A stretch of DNA of 64,000 nucleotides from JAODBQ01 sp047602055 (lineage in GTDB: Bacteria; Actinomycetota; Acidimicrobiia; Acidimicrobiales; Ilumatobacteraceae): NCBI GenBank assembly GCA_047602055.1, contig JASGIG010000001.1, positions 1,922,001-1,986,000 of the forward strand, written 5' to 3'. The position numbers and the translations under genes were made by a program. Numbering within the stretch: position 1 is the first letter of the stretch; each line of letters starts with the position of its first letter. Below the pieces are notes generated by a model that searched no databases, was not told where the DNA came from, and was given only the letters and a program-made list of their open reading frames with translations. Positions 53,767 to 61,742 of this stretch are shown one piece after another.

Positions 53767-55028
53767 GTCTCCTCCGTTCCTGCCGGGGGCTGCGCCCCTA
53801 CGGCGCCTGCGGCGCCTGCCCGTCGACGTTCGGCTCCCTGGCGGTCGCTCGACCGTCCGGCTGGGCTTCGCCCATCCAGTGAGTCCAGGGCCTGGGCCAG
53901 GTCGGAAACCAGGTCGGCCGCCGACTCGATGCCGACGCTGAGGCGCAGCAGGTCGTCGGGCACCTCCAGCGGCGAGCCGGCCACCGAGGCATGGGTCATC
54001 AGGCCGGGGTGCTCGATCAGGCTCTCGACCGCCCCGAGCGATTCGGCGAGCACGAACAGCTCGGTGCGCGCGGCCACGGCGACGGCGGCGTCGCGGCCGC
54101 CGCGCAACGTGAAGCTGACCATCCCGCCGAAGTCGCGGATCTGCTTGGCCGCCGCGGCGTGACCGGGGTGGTCGGGCAGCTGCGGGTACAGCACCCGCTC
54201 CACCGCCGGGTGCCCGACGAGCAGGTCGACGATCGCCCGCGCGTTCGCGCAATGCCGCTCCATCCGCACCGCCAGCGTCTTCACGCCGCGCAGCACGAGG
54301 TAGCAGTCGAACGGCGCCGGCACCGCCCCGGCCGCGTTCTGGCTGAAGCGCAGGCGGTCGGCGAGCGAGTCGTCGTCCAGCGCGAGGAAGCCGCCGACGA
54401 CGTCGCTGTGCCCGCCGAGATACTTCGTCGCCGAGTGGACGACGACATCGGCGCCCCAGGCCAGCGGCTGCTGCAGGAACGGCGTGGCGAACGTGTTGTC
54501 CACGCAGACGAGCGCGCCCCGCGAGTGGGCGAGTGCAGCGACAGCCTCGATGTCGACACAGCGCAGCAGCGGGTTGGTCGGCGTCTCCAGCCAGACGAGG
54601 CGGGTGTCGGCCGGCCAGTCCTGCGCCAGCGCGTCGACATCGAGCAGATCGGTCGCCGTCCAGCGCAGACCCCTGTGCACCTTGTCGATGAGGCGGAACG
54701 TGCCGCCGTAGGCGTCGTCGCCGAGCAGCACCCGGTCGCCGGGGGCGAGGAGACGCAGGACGTTGTCCTCGGCGGCCAGCCCGCTGGCGAAGGCCAGCCC
54801 GTGCCGGGCGCCCTCCAGCGATGCGACGCACGACTCCAGCGCGGCGCGTGTCGGGTTGCCGCTGCGCGAGTACTCGAAGCCCCTGTGCCCGCCGACGCCG
54901 TCCTGGGCGAACGTGGTGCTCAGCGTGATCGGCGTGACGACGGCGCCGGTCGACGGGTCGGGCGCCTGCCCGGCGTGGACGGCGCGGGTCTCGAACCCCC
55001 AGCCCGCCTGCTCGTCGAGCTCACCCAT
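53763..55028 (-). CDS. metB: Cystathionine gamma-synthase / gamma-lyase with repeat-derived C-terminus
   Basis: 421 residues from ATG 55028, chosen because it overlaps the cbs stop (ATGGGTGA). PLP enzyme of the Cys/Met metabolism family: TLSTTFAQDG, YSRSGNPTRAALE, catalytic lysine in VVHSATKYLGGHSDVVGG and SLGAVESLIEHPGLMTHASV. With cbs upstream, a reverse transsulfuration role (gamma-lyase) is as likely as gamma-synthase. The natural protein probably ended near AQALDSLDG. The last 36 or so residues (SPAGRSSDRQGAERRRAG and on) are encoded by intergenic element D5, which reads through to the ATGA shared with the next gene. Confidence 0.9.
   Translation of the reverse strand: MGELDEQAGWGFETRAVHAGQAPDPSTGAVVTPITLSTTFAQDGVGGHRGFEYSRSGNPTRAALESCVASLEGARHGLAFASGLAAEDNVLRLLAPGDRVLLGDDAYGGTFRLIDKVHRGLRWTATDLLDVDALAQDWPADTRLVWLETPTNPLLRCVDIEAVAALAHSRGALVCVDNTFATPFLQQPLAWGADVVVHSATKYLGGHSDVVGGFLALDDDSLADRLRFSQNAAGAVPAPFDCYLVLRGVKTLAVRMERHCANARAIVDLLVGHPAVERVLYPQLPDHPGHAAAAKQIRDFGGMVSFTLRGGRDAAVAVAARTELFVLAESLGAVESLIEHPGLMTHASVAGSPLEVPDDLLRLSVGIESAADLVSDLAQALDSLDGRSPAGRSSDRQGAERRRAGAAGAVGAQPPAGTEET
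53774..53873 (+). repeat. Family D element D5, translated as the metB C-terminus
   Basis: CTGCCGGGGGCTGCGCCCCT followed by GCGCCTGCGGCGCCTGCC and GGCTCCCTGGCGGTCGC. These are the D/C-family core blocks, here inverted relative to the gene direction. The whole element is in frame with metB and has no stop. Confidence 0.6.
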
Positions 55029-56487
55029 CGGACACGCCCCCATCGGTCGTTGCACTTGCAACGATGTCGCCGGTCGTTGCACTTGCAACGACCTCGAAGT
55101 AGCCGAGCAGATCCGTCCGGGTCAGCACGCTCAACGGCCGACCCCCGGCGAGCACGAGCAGTGCCGGGTTGCGGTCGAGCATCTGCACCGCCAGCGACAC
55201 CGGCTGGCCGACGCCGATCGTCGGCAGCTTGGGCCCGATCACCTTCGCCACCGCCGTGCCCATCACGCCCGGGTCGCGGTGCACCGCCTCCATCAGGTCC
55301 AGCTCGTCGACGGCGCCCGACACCTCGGCGGCGGCGAACGGCGGCGTGTTCTTGCAGACCGGCAGCTGGCTGATCCCGTTGGCGCGCATCAGGTCGATGG
55401 CCTGGCGCACGGTGTGGTCGGGGTTGACGTACAGCAGCTGTGGCGTGTCGCCGCGGGTGTCGAGCACCGCCCCGACGCATTGGGTGCACTCGGTGGTGAA
55501 CCCGTAGTTGGCCATCCACTCGTCGTCGAACACCTTCGACAGATAGCCGCGACCGGAGTCCGGGTTGAGCACGACGACGACGTCGTCCGGGCCGGCGGCC
55601 TTGGCGACCTTGATCGCCGCGGCGACGGCCATCCCGCCCGAGCCGCCGATGAGGATGCCCTCCTCCCGGCTGACCTGGCGGGCGGTGAGGAAGCTCTCGG
55701 CGTCGCTGATCGGGATGACGTCGTCGTACAGCTCGGGTTGCCACGCAGCCGGGAAGAAGTCCTCGCCGACGCCTTCGACGAGGTACGGCCGTCCCGAGCC
55801 GCCGGAGAACACCGAGGCGTCCGGGTCGGCGGCGACGATCCTGACGGCGGGGTTCTGCGCCTTGAGGTAGCGGGCCGTGCCGGTGATCGTCCCGCACGTG
55901 CCGGCGCCGGCGACGAAGTGGGTGATCCGCCCGCCGGTCTGGCGCCACAGCTCCGGCCCGGTGGTGCGCTCGTGGGTCAACGGGTTGTTCGGGTTGGCGT
56001 ACTGGTTGGGGCGGAACGCGTTGCGCTCACGGGTGAGGCGCTCGGCGACCGAGTAGTAGCTCTGCGGGTCCTCCGGCGGCACGGCGACCGGGCAGACGAT
56101 CACCTCGGCGCCGTAGGCGCGCAGCAGCGAGACCTTCTCCGGGGCGACCTTGTCGGTCATCACGAACACGCACCGGTAGCCGCGCTGGGCGGCGACGATC
56201 GCCAGCCCGACCCCGGTGTTGCCGCTCGTCGGCTCGACGATCGTGCCGCCGGGCTGCAGCTCGCCGCTGCGCTCGGCGGCGAGGATCATCTCCAGCGCGG
56301 GCCGGTCCTTGGCCGACCCGCCCGGGTTGGCGGTCTCCATCTTCATCGCCAGCACGCTGCGGATCCCGTGGATCTCGCCGACCCGCTTGAGGACGACGAG
56401 CGGTGTGTCGCCGATCAGGTCGAGCACGCTCTCGGCCATCTCCGTGCCGTGCAACCGGACGTCCGCCGCGGCATCGCCCCGAGCCAT
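55021..56487 (-). CDS. cbs: Cystathionine beta-synthase with two CBS domains
   Basis: 488 residues from ATG 56487. Condenses homocysteine and serine. PLP domain: IGDTPLVVLKRV, METANPGGSAKDRPA (Schiff-base Lys), PTSGNTGVGLAIVAAQRGY, VAGAGTCGTITGTARYLK and EGILIGGSGGMAVAAA. A C-terminal Bateman pair (DTPQLLYVNPDHTVRQAIDLM ... PVSLAVQMLDRNPALLVL) may bind S-adenosylmethionine. The C-terminal tail holds the 21-bp duplicated palindrome and encodes VASATTGDIVASATTDGG. TAGCGT lies 6 nt before the ATG. metB is translationally coupled behind it. Confidence 0.93.
   Translation of the reverse strand: MARGDAAADVRLHGTEMAESVLDLIGDTPLVVLKRVGEIHGIRSVLAMKMETANPGGSAKDRPALEMILAAERSGELQPGGTIVEPTSGNTGVGLAIVAAQRGYRCVFVMTDKVAPEKVSLLRAYGAEVIVCPVAVPPEDPQSYYSVAERLTRERNAFRPNQYANPNNPLTHERTTGPELWRQTGGRITHFVAGAGTCGTITGTARYLKAQNPAVRIVAADPDASVFSGGSGRPYLVEGVGEDFFPAAWQPELYDDVIPISDAESFLTARQVSREEGILIGGSGGMAVAAAIKVAKAAGPDDVVVVLNPDSGRGYLSKVFDDEWMANYGFTTECTQCVGAVLDTRGDTPQLLYVNPDHTVRQAIDLMRANGISQLPVCKNTPPFAAAEVSGAVDELDLMEAVHRDPGVMGTAVAKVIGPKLPTIGVGQPVSLAVQMLDRNPALLVLAGGRPLSVLTRTDLLGYFEVVASATTGDIVASATTDGGVSDG
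55044..55091. repeat. Tandem 21-bp palindromic repeat at the cbs 3' end
   Basis: Two identical 21-bp copies (55044-55064 and 55071-55091), each containing the inverted repeat TCGTTGCA-CT-TGCAACGA, 27 bp apart. They lie in the last codons of cbs, immediately upstream of the metB start. Looks like a duplicated operator, though it is inside coding sequence. Confidence 0.7.
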
Positions 56488-56561
56488 GCGGTCACGCTAG
56501 CGACCGCCCACCGGTGCCGTTCGCGGCGCCAGGCCCGTCGGCCTCGTGTGAGACTGCGGCG

Positions 56562-57038
56562 ATGGCCTGCTTCCTGTGCGAGGAGATCGAGCGGGCCGAG
56601 CGCGGTGAGCACCCGATGGCCGTCGCTCGTCTGGCGCACGGCTACGTCTGGCTGAACTCGACGCAGTACTACGCCGGCGCCACGTTCTACGTCGCCCGTC
56701 GCTGCGTGCCCGAACTGCACGACCTGCCGGAGGCGGAACGGCTCGGCCACCTCGGGGAGATGTCGGCCGTGGCCGCCGCGGTGCACCGCAGCTCCGGCGC
56801 GGTGAAGATGAACGACGAGCTGCTCGGCAACTCGGTGCCGCACGTCCACTGGTGGCTCACGCCGCGCCACGCCGACGACCCGTGGCCGCGTGCCCCGATC
56901 TGGGAGAACCTCGACCACCTCCGCGTCATGTGGACCGGTGAGGCCCGGCTCGATGAGCCGGCGGCGCTCGAAGGCCGCCGAGCGCTGCTCGACGCGCTCG
57001 TCGATGCTGGCGCCGTCGTCGACCGGGCACTGGTCTGA
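56562..57038 (+). CDS. HIT-superfamily protein
   Basis: 158 residues. FLCEEIERAERGEHP is a HIT-type start with a CxxC-like pair (C3, C6). YAGATFYVARRCVPELHDL precedes the active-site region NSVPHVHWWLTPR. The histidine triad is reduced to H94-V-H96-W-W, so the third histidine is replaced by tryptophan. That suggests a GalT-like or altered nucleotide hydrolase/transferase rather than a standard HINT protein. The substrate is unknown. Divergent from cbs. Confidence 0.85.
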   Translation: MACFLCEEIERAERGEHPMAVARLAHGYVWLNSTQYYAGATFYVARRCVPELHDLPEAERLGHLGEMSAVAAAVHRSSGAVKMNDELLGNSVPHVHWWLTPRHADDPWPRAPIWENLDHLRVMWTGEARLDEPAALEGRRALLDALVDAGAVVDRALV

Positions 57039-57055
57039 ATCGGCGCGGCCACGAG

Positions 57056-57685
57056 GTGCAGCGAGTGGACGACGAGTTCTCGCCCGGCTTCTTCAGGCGG
57101 ACGGACGAGACGCCGGACCCTTCGTTCTACGGGCCGCCGCGGCTGGTGACGCACATCGACGATCGGGCGATCGCCGCCGTGGGCGCGGTCTACGAGCACC
57201 TCAACGTCGCCGGGCGGGTGCTCGACCTGATGTCGTCGTGGATCTCGCACCTCCGCCGCCCGCCGCTCGAGTTGACCGTCGTGGGGATGAACGCCGCCGA
57301 GCTCGCCGCCAACGAGATGGCGTCTGTGCGGGTGGTCCACGACCTCAACGCCGACCCGGAGCTGCCGTTCGCCGACGCGACGTTCGATGCCGCGGTGTGC
57401 TGCGTCTCCGTCGACTACCTGGTGCACCCGATCGAGGTGTTCCGCTCGGTCCGGCGCGTCGTCGTGCCGAACGCGCCATTCGTCCTGACGTTCTCCAACA
57501 GATGCTTCCCTTCGAAGGCGATCCACGGCTGGCTGGCCACCGACGACGAGGGCCACGTGAACATCGTCGCCGAGTACTTCCGCCGCGCCGGCGGCTGGAC
57601 CGAGCCGGAGGCCATGCTGGTCACGCCGCCGGACACGCCCGGGGATCCGCTCTACGCGGTCTGGGCCACCGCCGAACGAGGCTGA
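57056..57685 (+). CDS. SAM-dependent methyltransferase-like protein
   Basis: 209 residues from GTG 57056 (GTG 57065 is an alternative). Motif I is atypical: RVLDLMSSWISHLRRP, where glycine-rich VLDxGxG would be expected. NAAELAANEMASVRVVHDLNADPELPFADATFDAAVCCVSVDYLVHPIEVFRSVRRVVVP follows the Methyltransf_11 fold. The DLMSSW subgroup is widespread, but its substrate is not known. It lies 17 bp after the HIT gene and probably shares its transcript. Confidence 0.75.
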   Translation: MQRVDDEFSPGFFRRTDETPDPSFYGPPRLVTHIDDRAIAAVGAVYEHLNVAGRVLDLMSSWISHLRRPPLELTVVGMNAAELAANEMASVRVVHDLNADPELPFADATFDAAVCCVSVDYLVHPIEVFRSVRRVVVPNAPFVLTFSNRCFPSKAIHGWLATDDEGHVNIVAEYFRRAGGWTEPEAMLVTPPDTPGDPLYAVWATAERG

Positions 57686-57709
57686 GCTGATGCTCGATAC
57701 GTTCCGCGG

Positions 57710-58058
57710 CTGCACTTCATGACGACGAACTACGACCTGTCCAAGAACCCCGGCCGCTGGCGCCCCGGTGCGATCCGGGGAGGCGCTCGACGATGACGAC
57801 GACGACCCGGTCATCGTCCGCGCCGCGATGGCACACCTCAACCTGGTGATGATCCGGCTCGTCGAGTACGCAGAGGCGATCACGCTCACCGACGCCACGG
57901 CGAGCCGCGACCTGCGCGCGCTCGTCGATGCCGCTCTGCTCGATCCGCGTGGCGAACGTCGCGGTCGCCCGTACGTCGCTGGTGTGCCGCTGCGCGAGGC
58001 ATGGCAGGTCGTGCGCGAACTCCGGTCGCGCCGCGCGTCACCGCAACGTCGACGCTGA
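57710..58058 (+). pseudogene. Fic-family protein remnant with internal deletions
   Basis: The pieces appear in family order but with parts missing. LHFMTTNYDLSKNPGRWRPGAI (57710-57775) is the Fic segment before the beta-flap. In the next frame DDDPVIVRAAMAHLNLVMI is the helix that leads into the active site. The catalytic HPFxDGNGR loop that must follow is absent: the frame goes straight to RLVEYAEAITLTDATASRDLRALVDAALL and GERRGRPYVAG, the C-terminal winged helix. Two internal deletions of roughly 30 and 60 residues would explain it. The AMP-transferase is therefore dead. Confidence 0.75.
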
Positions 58059-58065
58059 GGCTTCC

Positions 58066-58091
58066 GAAACCGGCGCGCACCCCTTCGGTAC
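58066..58091 (+). promoter_or_regulatory. Conserved promoter motif, SWIM-operon copy
   Basis: Same motif as at 13191-13216 (GAAAC-N3-CGCGCACCCCTT-N-GGTAC). TACCGT (58089-58094) would be the -10, 7 nt before the ATG at 58102, so the SWIM transcript should be leaderless. Confidence 0.6.
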
Positions 58092-58101
58092 CGTTGCCGG
58101 C

Positions 58102-59535
58102 ATGGACCCGGATGGCGACCAGCGGTGGGCGGTGGAGCAGGTGCTCGCGCTCGCAGCGCGGCCGTCGTCGGTCGCCGGCGCGCAGCCGCTGGCGGTGCCG
58201 GCACGCTGGAGCGGGCTGGGCTGCGACGAGCGGGCGGTGTGGGGGCGCTGCTCGGGGTCGAGCGCCGAGCCGTACGACACGATGGCCGACCACGTCGGCG
58301 TGGGGTTCCGCTGCTCGTGCCCGAGCCGGGTGGTGCCGTGCAAGCACGCGCTGGCCCTCCTGCTGCTGTGGGCCCGCGGCCAGGTGCCGGCGGCGGTGGC
58401 GCCGGCGGGCGTCGCCTCGTGGATCGCCCGCCGGCTCGACCGTGCCGCCGCGGGTGTGCCCGCCACCGAGGGCGTCGGCACGACGCCGGATGCGGCCGGG
58501 CACGGGACGGCGCTCCCGTCGCCGTCGCTGGGCGAGACCGCGGGGCAGCCGCCACCTGAGCCGACGTCGGGTCGTGACGACCGCATCGCCCGGATGCGCG
58601 CCGGGCTGGTCGAGCTGGATCGCTGGCTGGACGACCGCGTCCGCACCGGGCTGGCCGATCCGGCGCTGGCCCGCTACGCGACGTGGGACGACGTCGCCGC
58701 CCGCCTGGTCGACGCCCAGGTCGGCGGGCTGGCCAACCGCATCCGCCGGCTCGCCGGGGTGGTCGGCACGCGGCCGAACTGGCACGAGCAGGTCCTCGCC
58801 GAGCTCGGCGTCCTGCACCTGCTGGCGCGCGCCGGGCGGCACCTGCCGGAGCTGCCATCGGAGCTGGGCGACTCGGTGGCGGTGGCGCTCGGTTGGCAGG
58901 TCCGCCAGGCCGACGTCCTCGCCGGCGTGCCCGAGACCGACCGCTGGCAGGTGATGGGGCGCAGCGACACGCGCGAGGACCGCATCGAGGTCCGCCGGGT
59001 GTGGCTGCGCGGCGCCGCCTCCGGGCGCTGGGCGATGATCCTGTCGTTCGCCGCGTACCGCCAGTCGCTGGACGACAGCCTGCGCGTCGGCACCGTCGTG
59101 CCCGCCGACGTGTTCCGCTACCCGGGTGCCGGCCTGCGCGCCCTCGTCGGTCGGCGCGGTGACGCCGTGCCGGTCGACGCGCTGGCCGTCGAGCATCCCG
59201 GCGGCACCGTCGCCGAGGCGTGCGCGGCGATCGGCAACGGCTTCGTCGCCGAGCCGTGGACCGAGCGCATCCCGGTGTGCCTCGTCGCCGCGCCGGCCGG
59301 CGCGGGTCACTGCTGGGCACTCACCGATCGCACCGGCACGCTCCCGCTGGCGCTCGACCAGCGCGACGACGGGTTGGCGATGCTGCTGGCCTGCAGCGCC
59401 GGGTGTCCGGTGGCGCTGACATGTGAGTGGACGCCGAACGGGCTCGTCCCGTTGACCGTCCACCTGCCCGACCGAGTCGTCGACATCGGTCCCGTCGCCG
59501 ACCGCGGCTTCGTCGACCCGGGGCTGGCGTCATGA
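58102..59535 (+). CDS. SWIM zinc-finger protein (YehQ-like)
   Basis: 477 residues from ATG 58102. The SWIM finger CxCxnCxH is FRCSCPSRVVPCKHALALLLLWA (about residues 72-95). QRWAVEQVLALA and WSGLGCDERAVWGRCSGSS precede it. The remainder is alpha/beta with DRWQVMGRSDTREDRIEVRRVWL. SWIM fingers mediate DNA or protein contacts. The order SWIM - DUF5691 - MoxR-type ATPase - DUF5682 matches the E. coli yehQ/yehL/yehM set. Its promoter carries a motif shared with comF. The stop overlaps ATG 59532 of a repeat mini-ORF (ATGA). Confidence 0.87.
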   Translation: MDPDGDQRWAVEQVLALAARPSSVAGAQPLAVPARWSGLGCDERAVWGRCSGSSAEPYDTMADHVGVGFRCSCPSRVVPCKHALALLLLWARGQVPAAVAPAGVASWIARRLDRAAAGVPATEGVGTTPDAAGHGTALPSPSLGETAGQPPPEPTSGRDDRIARMRAGLVELDRWLDDRVRTGLADPALARYATWDDVAARLVDAQVGGLANRIRRLAGVVGTRPNWHEQVLAELGVLHLLARAGRHLPELPSELGDSVAVALGWQVRQADVLAGVPETDRWQVMGRSDTREDRIEVRRVWLRGAASGRWAMILSFAAYRQSLDDSLRVGTVVPADVFRYPGAGLRALVGRRGDAVPVDALAVEHPGGTVAEACAAIGNGFVAEPWTERIPVCLVAAPAGAGHCWALTDRTGTLPLALDQRDDGLAMLLACSAGCPVALTCEWTPNGLVPLTVHLPDRVVDIGPVADRGFVDPGLAS

Positions 59536-59675
59536 GCGAGCCGAGCGATGCCACGGTGAGTTCGGGCGGGGCGACGGTGCTTGCGCGGGGGCTGCGCCGG
59601 GGGACCCGCTGCGCCACATCAACGCCCGCTCCGCTGGCGCTGTGTCGGCCGGCTCGCCAGGAGCTGCGCTCGTGA
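59532..59675 (+). repeat. Family D element D2: 47-codon mini-ORF bridging SWIM and DUF5691 genes
   Basis: ATG 59532 overlaps the SWIM stop. The frame is open to TGA 59673-59675, which lies in the GTGA that starts DUF5691 at 59672. The peptide contains TVLARGLRRGTRCATSTPA and ends PARQELRS, matching the D1 peptide (TVLARGLRP...QELRS). The DNA block GGTGCTTGCGCGGGGGCTGC is shared with D1. Confidence 0.65.
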
Positions 59676-60472
59676 CCCCGACCGTTGCCGACCGGTGGGA
59701 GGAGATGCTCACCGTCGCCCTGCTGGGGACCGATCGGCGCGAGCCGCCACCTCCGGCCGCCGGCTTGCTCGCCGACCTCGCAGCCGACGAGCCGCGCGAC
59801 AGTCCGTCGCAGCGCCTGCTGCAGCAGGCTGCGGCTACCACCGTGATGCGCCGCGCCGGCATCCTCCCGGCAGCGGCGGTGGCACCGTTCGCCGCGCCAC
59901 CCGGCGATCCACGCCTGCTGACGCCGCCGGCGGCCACCGCCACGTGGCGGCAGCTCGTCGTCGACTGGCCGGTGCTGGAGGACGAGTGGCTGCTGGCCGT
60001 CGTCATCAGCGGTCGGCGCCTCGCCCCCGAGCTGGTCGGCCCGCTGCTGGCCCGCCACCGCACCGACGCCGTTCGCCGTGCCCGGGTGCTCGTCGCCGCC
60101 GGCCCGCTGGCCGCATGGCTCGTCGACCACCAGCCGCACCTCGCCGCCTCCGGCCGTCGTGCGCCGGACCCTGAAGCCATCGGCGAGCTGGCCGACCTAC
60201 CGACCTTGCCGCAGCTCGCCGCGCGGCTCCACGGTTCGGCGAGCGCTGCCGCCGACGCTGTTGGCGCCGCGCTCGGCGACCGCGCCGCGCTGAGCGCCCA
60301 GCGCCCGGTGCTCGTCAACTTCGTCGCCCGGGTCGACGCCATCTCGCTGCCGCTCGTCGCCGAACGGCTCGACCGCTTCGACCCCGGCTCGCCGGCGATC
60401 GGGCTGGCGTTCGCCCTCGCCGACCTGGCCCGCCTCCGCCACCGCATGCTCACCGAGCTGGAGATCAGATGA
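59672..60472 (+). CDS. DUF5691-like protein
   Basis: 266 residues from GTG 59672. WEEMLTVALLGTDRREPPPP, RLLQQAAATTVMRRAG and WLLAVVISGRRLAPELVGPLL agree with the helical DUF5691 family found beside SWIM and MoxR-type genes. No catalytic motif. It probably acts as an adaptor or scaffold in the ATPase complex; this is inferred from context only. It is shorter than some relatives, which reach over 450 residues. The stop overlaps ATG 60469 of the next mini-ORF. Confidence 0.7.
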   Translation: MTPTVADRWEEMLTVALLGTDRREPPPPAAGLLADLAADEPRDSPSQRLLQQAAATTVMRRAGILPAAAVAPFAAPPGDPRLLTPPAATATWRQLVVDWPVLEDEWLLAVVISGRRLAPELVGPLLARHRTDAVRRARVLVAAGPLAAWLVDHQPHLAASGRRAPDPEAIGELADLPTLPQLAARLHGSASAAADAVGAALGDRAALSAQRPVLVNFVARVDAISLPLVAERLDRFDPGSPAIGLAFALADLARLRHRMLTELEIR

Positions 60473-60663
60473 CCGAACCTTCGCCCCGCGGTGCCTCGCC
60501 GTCGTCGTCCAACCTGTTGGGCTGTCGCTCGGCCGGACGGTCGCGAGGTGGGTCCGTGACCGTGTCCGTGCTGCGTCCCCGCGGCGCCTGTGGTGGGTCC
60601 CCGTCATCGCCGTCCTGCTCGCGTGCGGTCGCTCGGCCAGCCGGCCGCGAGGTGCGCTCGTGA
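60469..60663 (+). repeat. Family D element D3: 64-codon mini-ORF bridging DUF5691 and MoxR genes
   Basis: ATG 60469 overlaps the DUF5691 stop, and TGA 60661-60663 overlaps GTG 60660 of the ATPase. The peptide ends PAGREVRS and contains VTVSVLRPRGACGGSPSSPS. It looks like two elements in tandem: TGACCG(A/T) occurs at 60470, at 60557 and at 60661, bounding each half. Confidence 0.6.
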
Positions 60664-61742
60664 CCGATGTCGTCCTGCGCCCGCACGCCGAGGACGAGCA
60701 CGCCGCCGAGCTGGCCGCGCTCGCCGCCGGCGACGACCGGCCGCGCCCACCGAACTGGCGGCTGTCGCCGTGGGCCGTCGTCACCTACCTGCTCGGCGGT
60801 ACCGCACCCGACGGCACCGTCGTCACCCCGAAGTACGTCGGCCAGCGGCGGCTGATCGAGGTCGCCGTGGCCACGCTGGCCACCGACCGCGCCCTGCTGA
60901 TCCTCGGCGTTCCCGGCACGGCGAAGACGTGGGTCAGCGAGCACCTCGCCGCGGCCATCAGCGGCGACTCCACGCTGCTCGTCCAGGGCACGGCTGGCAC
61001 CACCGAGGAGACGCTGCGCTACGGCTGGAACTACGCCCGGCTGCTCGCCGAGGGCCCGAGCGAGGCCGCGCTCGTGCCCAGCCCGGTGTACCGGGCGATG
61101 CGTGCCGGGTCGATCGCCCGGATCGAGGAGCTCACCCGCATGCCCAGCGACGTGCAGGACGCGCTCGTCACGATCCTGTCGGAGAAGACGCTGCCGGTCC
61201 CGGAGCTGGCCACCGAGGTCCAGGCGGTGCCCGGCTTCAACCTCATCGCCACCGCCAACGACCGTGACCGCGGCGTCAACGAGCTGTCGGCGGCGTTGCG
61301 ACGGCGGTTCAACACGGTCGTGCTCCCGCTGCCCGCCGACGCCGACGAGGAGGTGGCCATCATCCGCCGGCGCGTCGGCCAGCTCGGAGCGACGCTCGCC
61401 CTGCCGCCGGTCCCGGCTGCCGACGACGAGATCCGCCGCGTCGTCACCGTGTTCCGCGAGCTGCGCAACGGGGTCACCGAGGACGGCCGGGTCAGTCTCA
61501 AGGTGCCGAGCGGTTCGCTGTCGACCGCGGAGGCGATCTCGGTGGTCACCAGCGGGCTGGCGCTCGCCGCCCACTTCGGCGACGGCTCGCTCGGTCCGGG
61601 CGAGATGGCTGGCGGGATCCTCGGCGCGGTCGTCAAGGACCCGGTCCACGACGACGTCGCCTGGCGGGAGTACCTCGAGGGCGTGGTGCGCGACCGCCCC
61701 GGATGGGAGGAGTTCTACGACGCCTGCCGCGAGCTCTCGTGA
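60660..61742 (+). CDS. MoxR-type AAA+ ATPase (YehL-like)
   Basis: 360 residues from GTG 60660. Walker A G83-V-P-G-T-A-K-T90 in LLILGVPGTAKTWVSEHLA. The Walker B region is unusual: SIARIEELTRMPSDVQDALVTILSEK with IEEL where DE is common. Sensor 1 is FNLIATANDRDRGVNELSAALRRRFN. RFNTVVLPLP and a C-terminal lid follow. MoxR ATPases work as chaperones or remodelers, often with a VWA protein; that VWA gene (yehP-like) may lie beyond the window. The stop overlaps GTG 61739 of the DUF5682 gene. Confidence 0.9.
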   Translation: MTDVVLRPHAEDEHAAELAALAAGDDRPRPPNWRLSPWAVVTYLLGGTAPDGTVVTPKYVGQRRLIEVAVATLATDRALLILGVPGTAKTWVSEHLAAAISGDSTLLVQGTAGTTEETLRYGWNYARLLAEGPSEAALVPSPVYRAMRAGSIARIEELTRMPSDVQDALVTILSEKTLPVPELATEVQAVPGFNLIATANDRDRGVNELSAALRRRFNTVVLPLPADADEEVAIIRRRVGQLGATLALPPVPAADDEIRRVVTVFRELRNGVTEDGRVSLKVPSGSLSTAEAISVVTSGLALAAHFGDGSLGPGEMAGGILGAVVKDPVHDDVAWREYLEGVVRDRPGWEEFYDACRELS

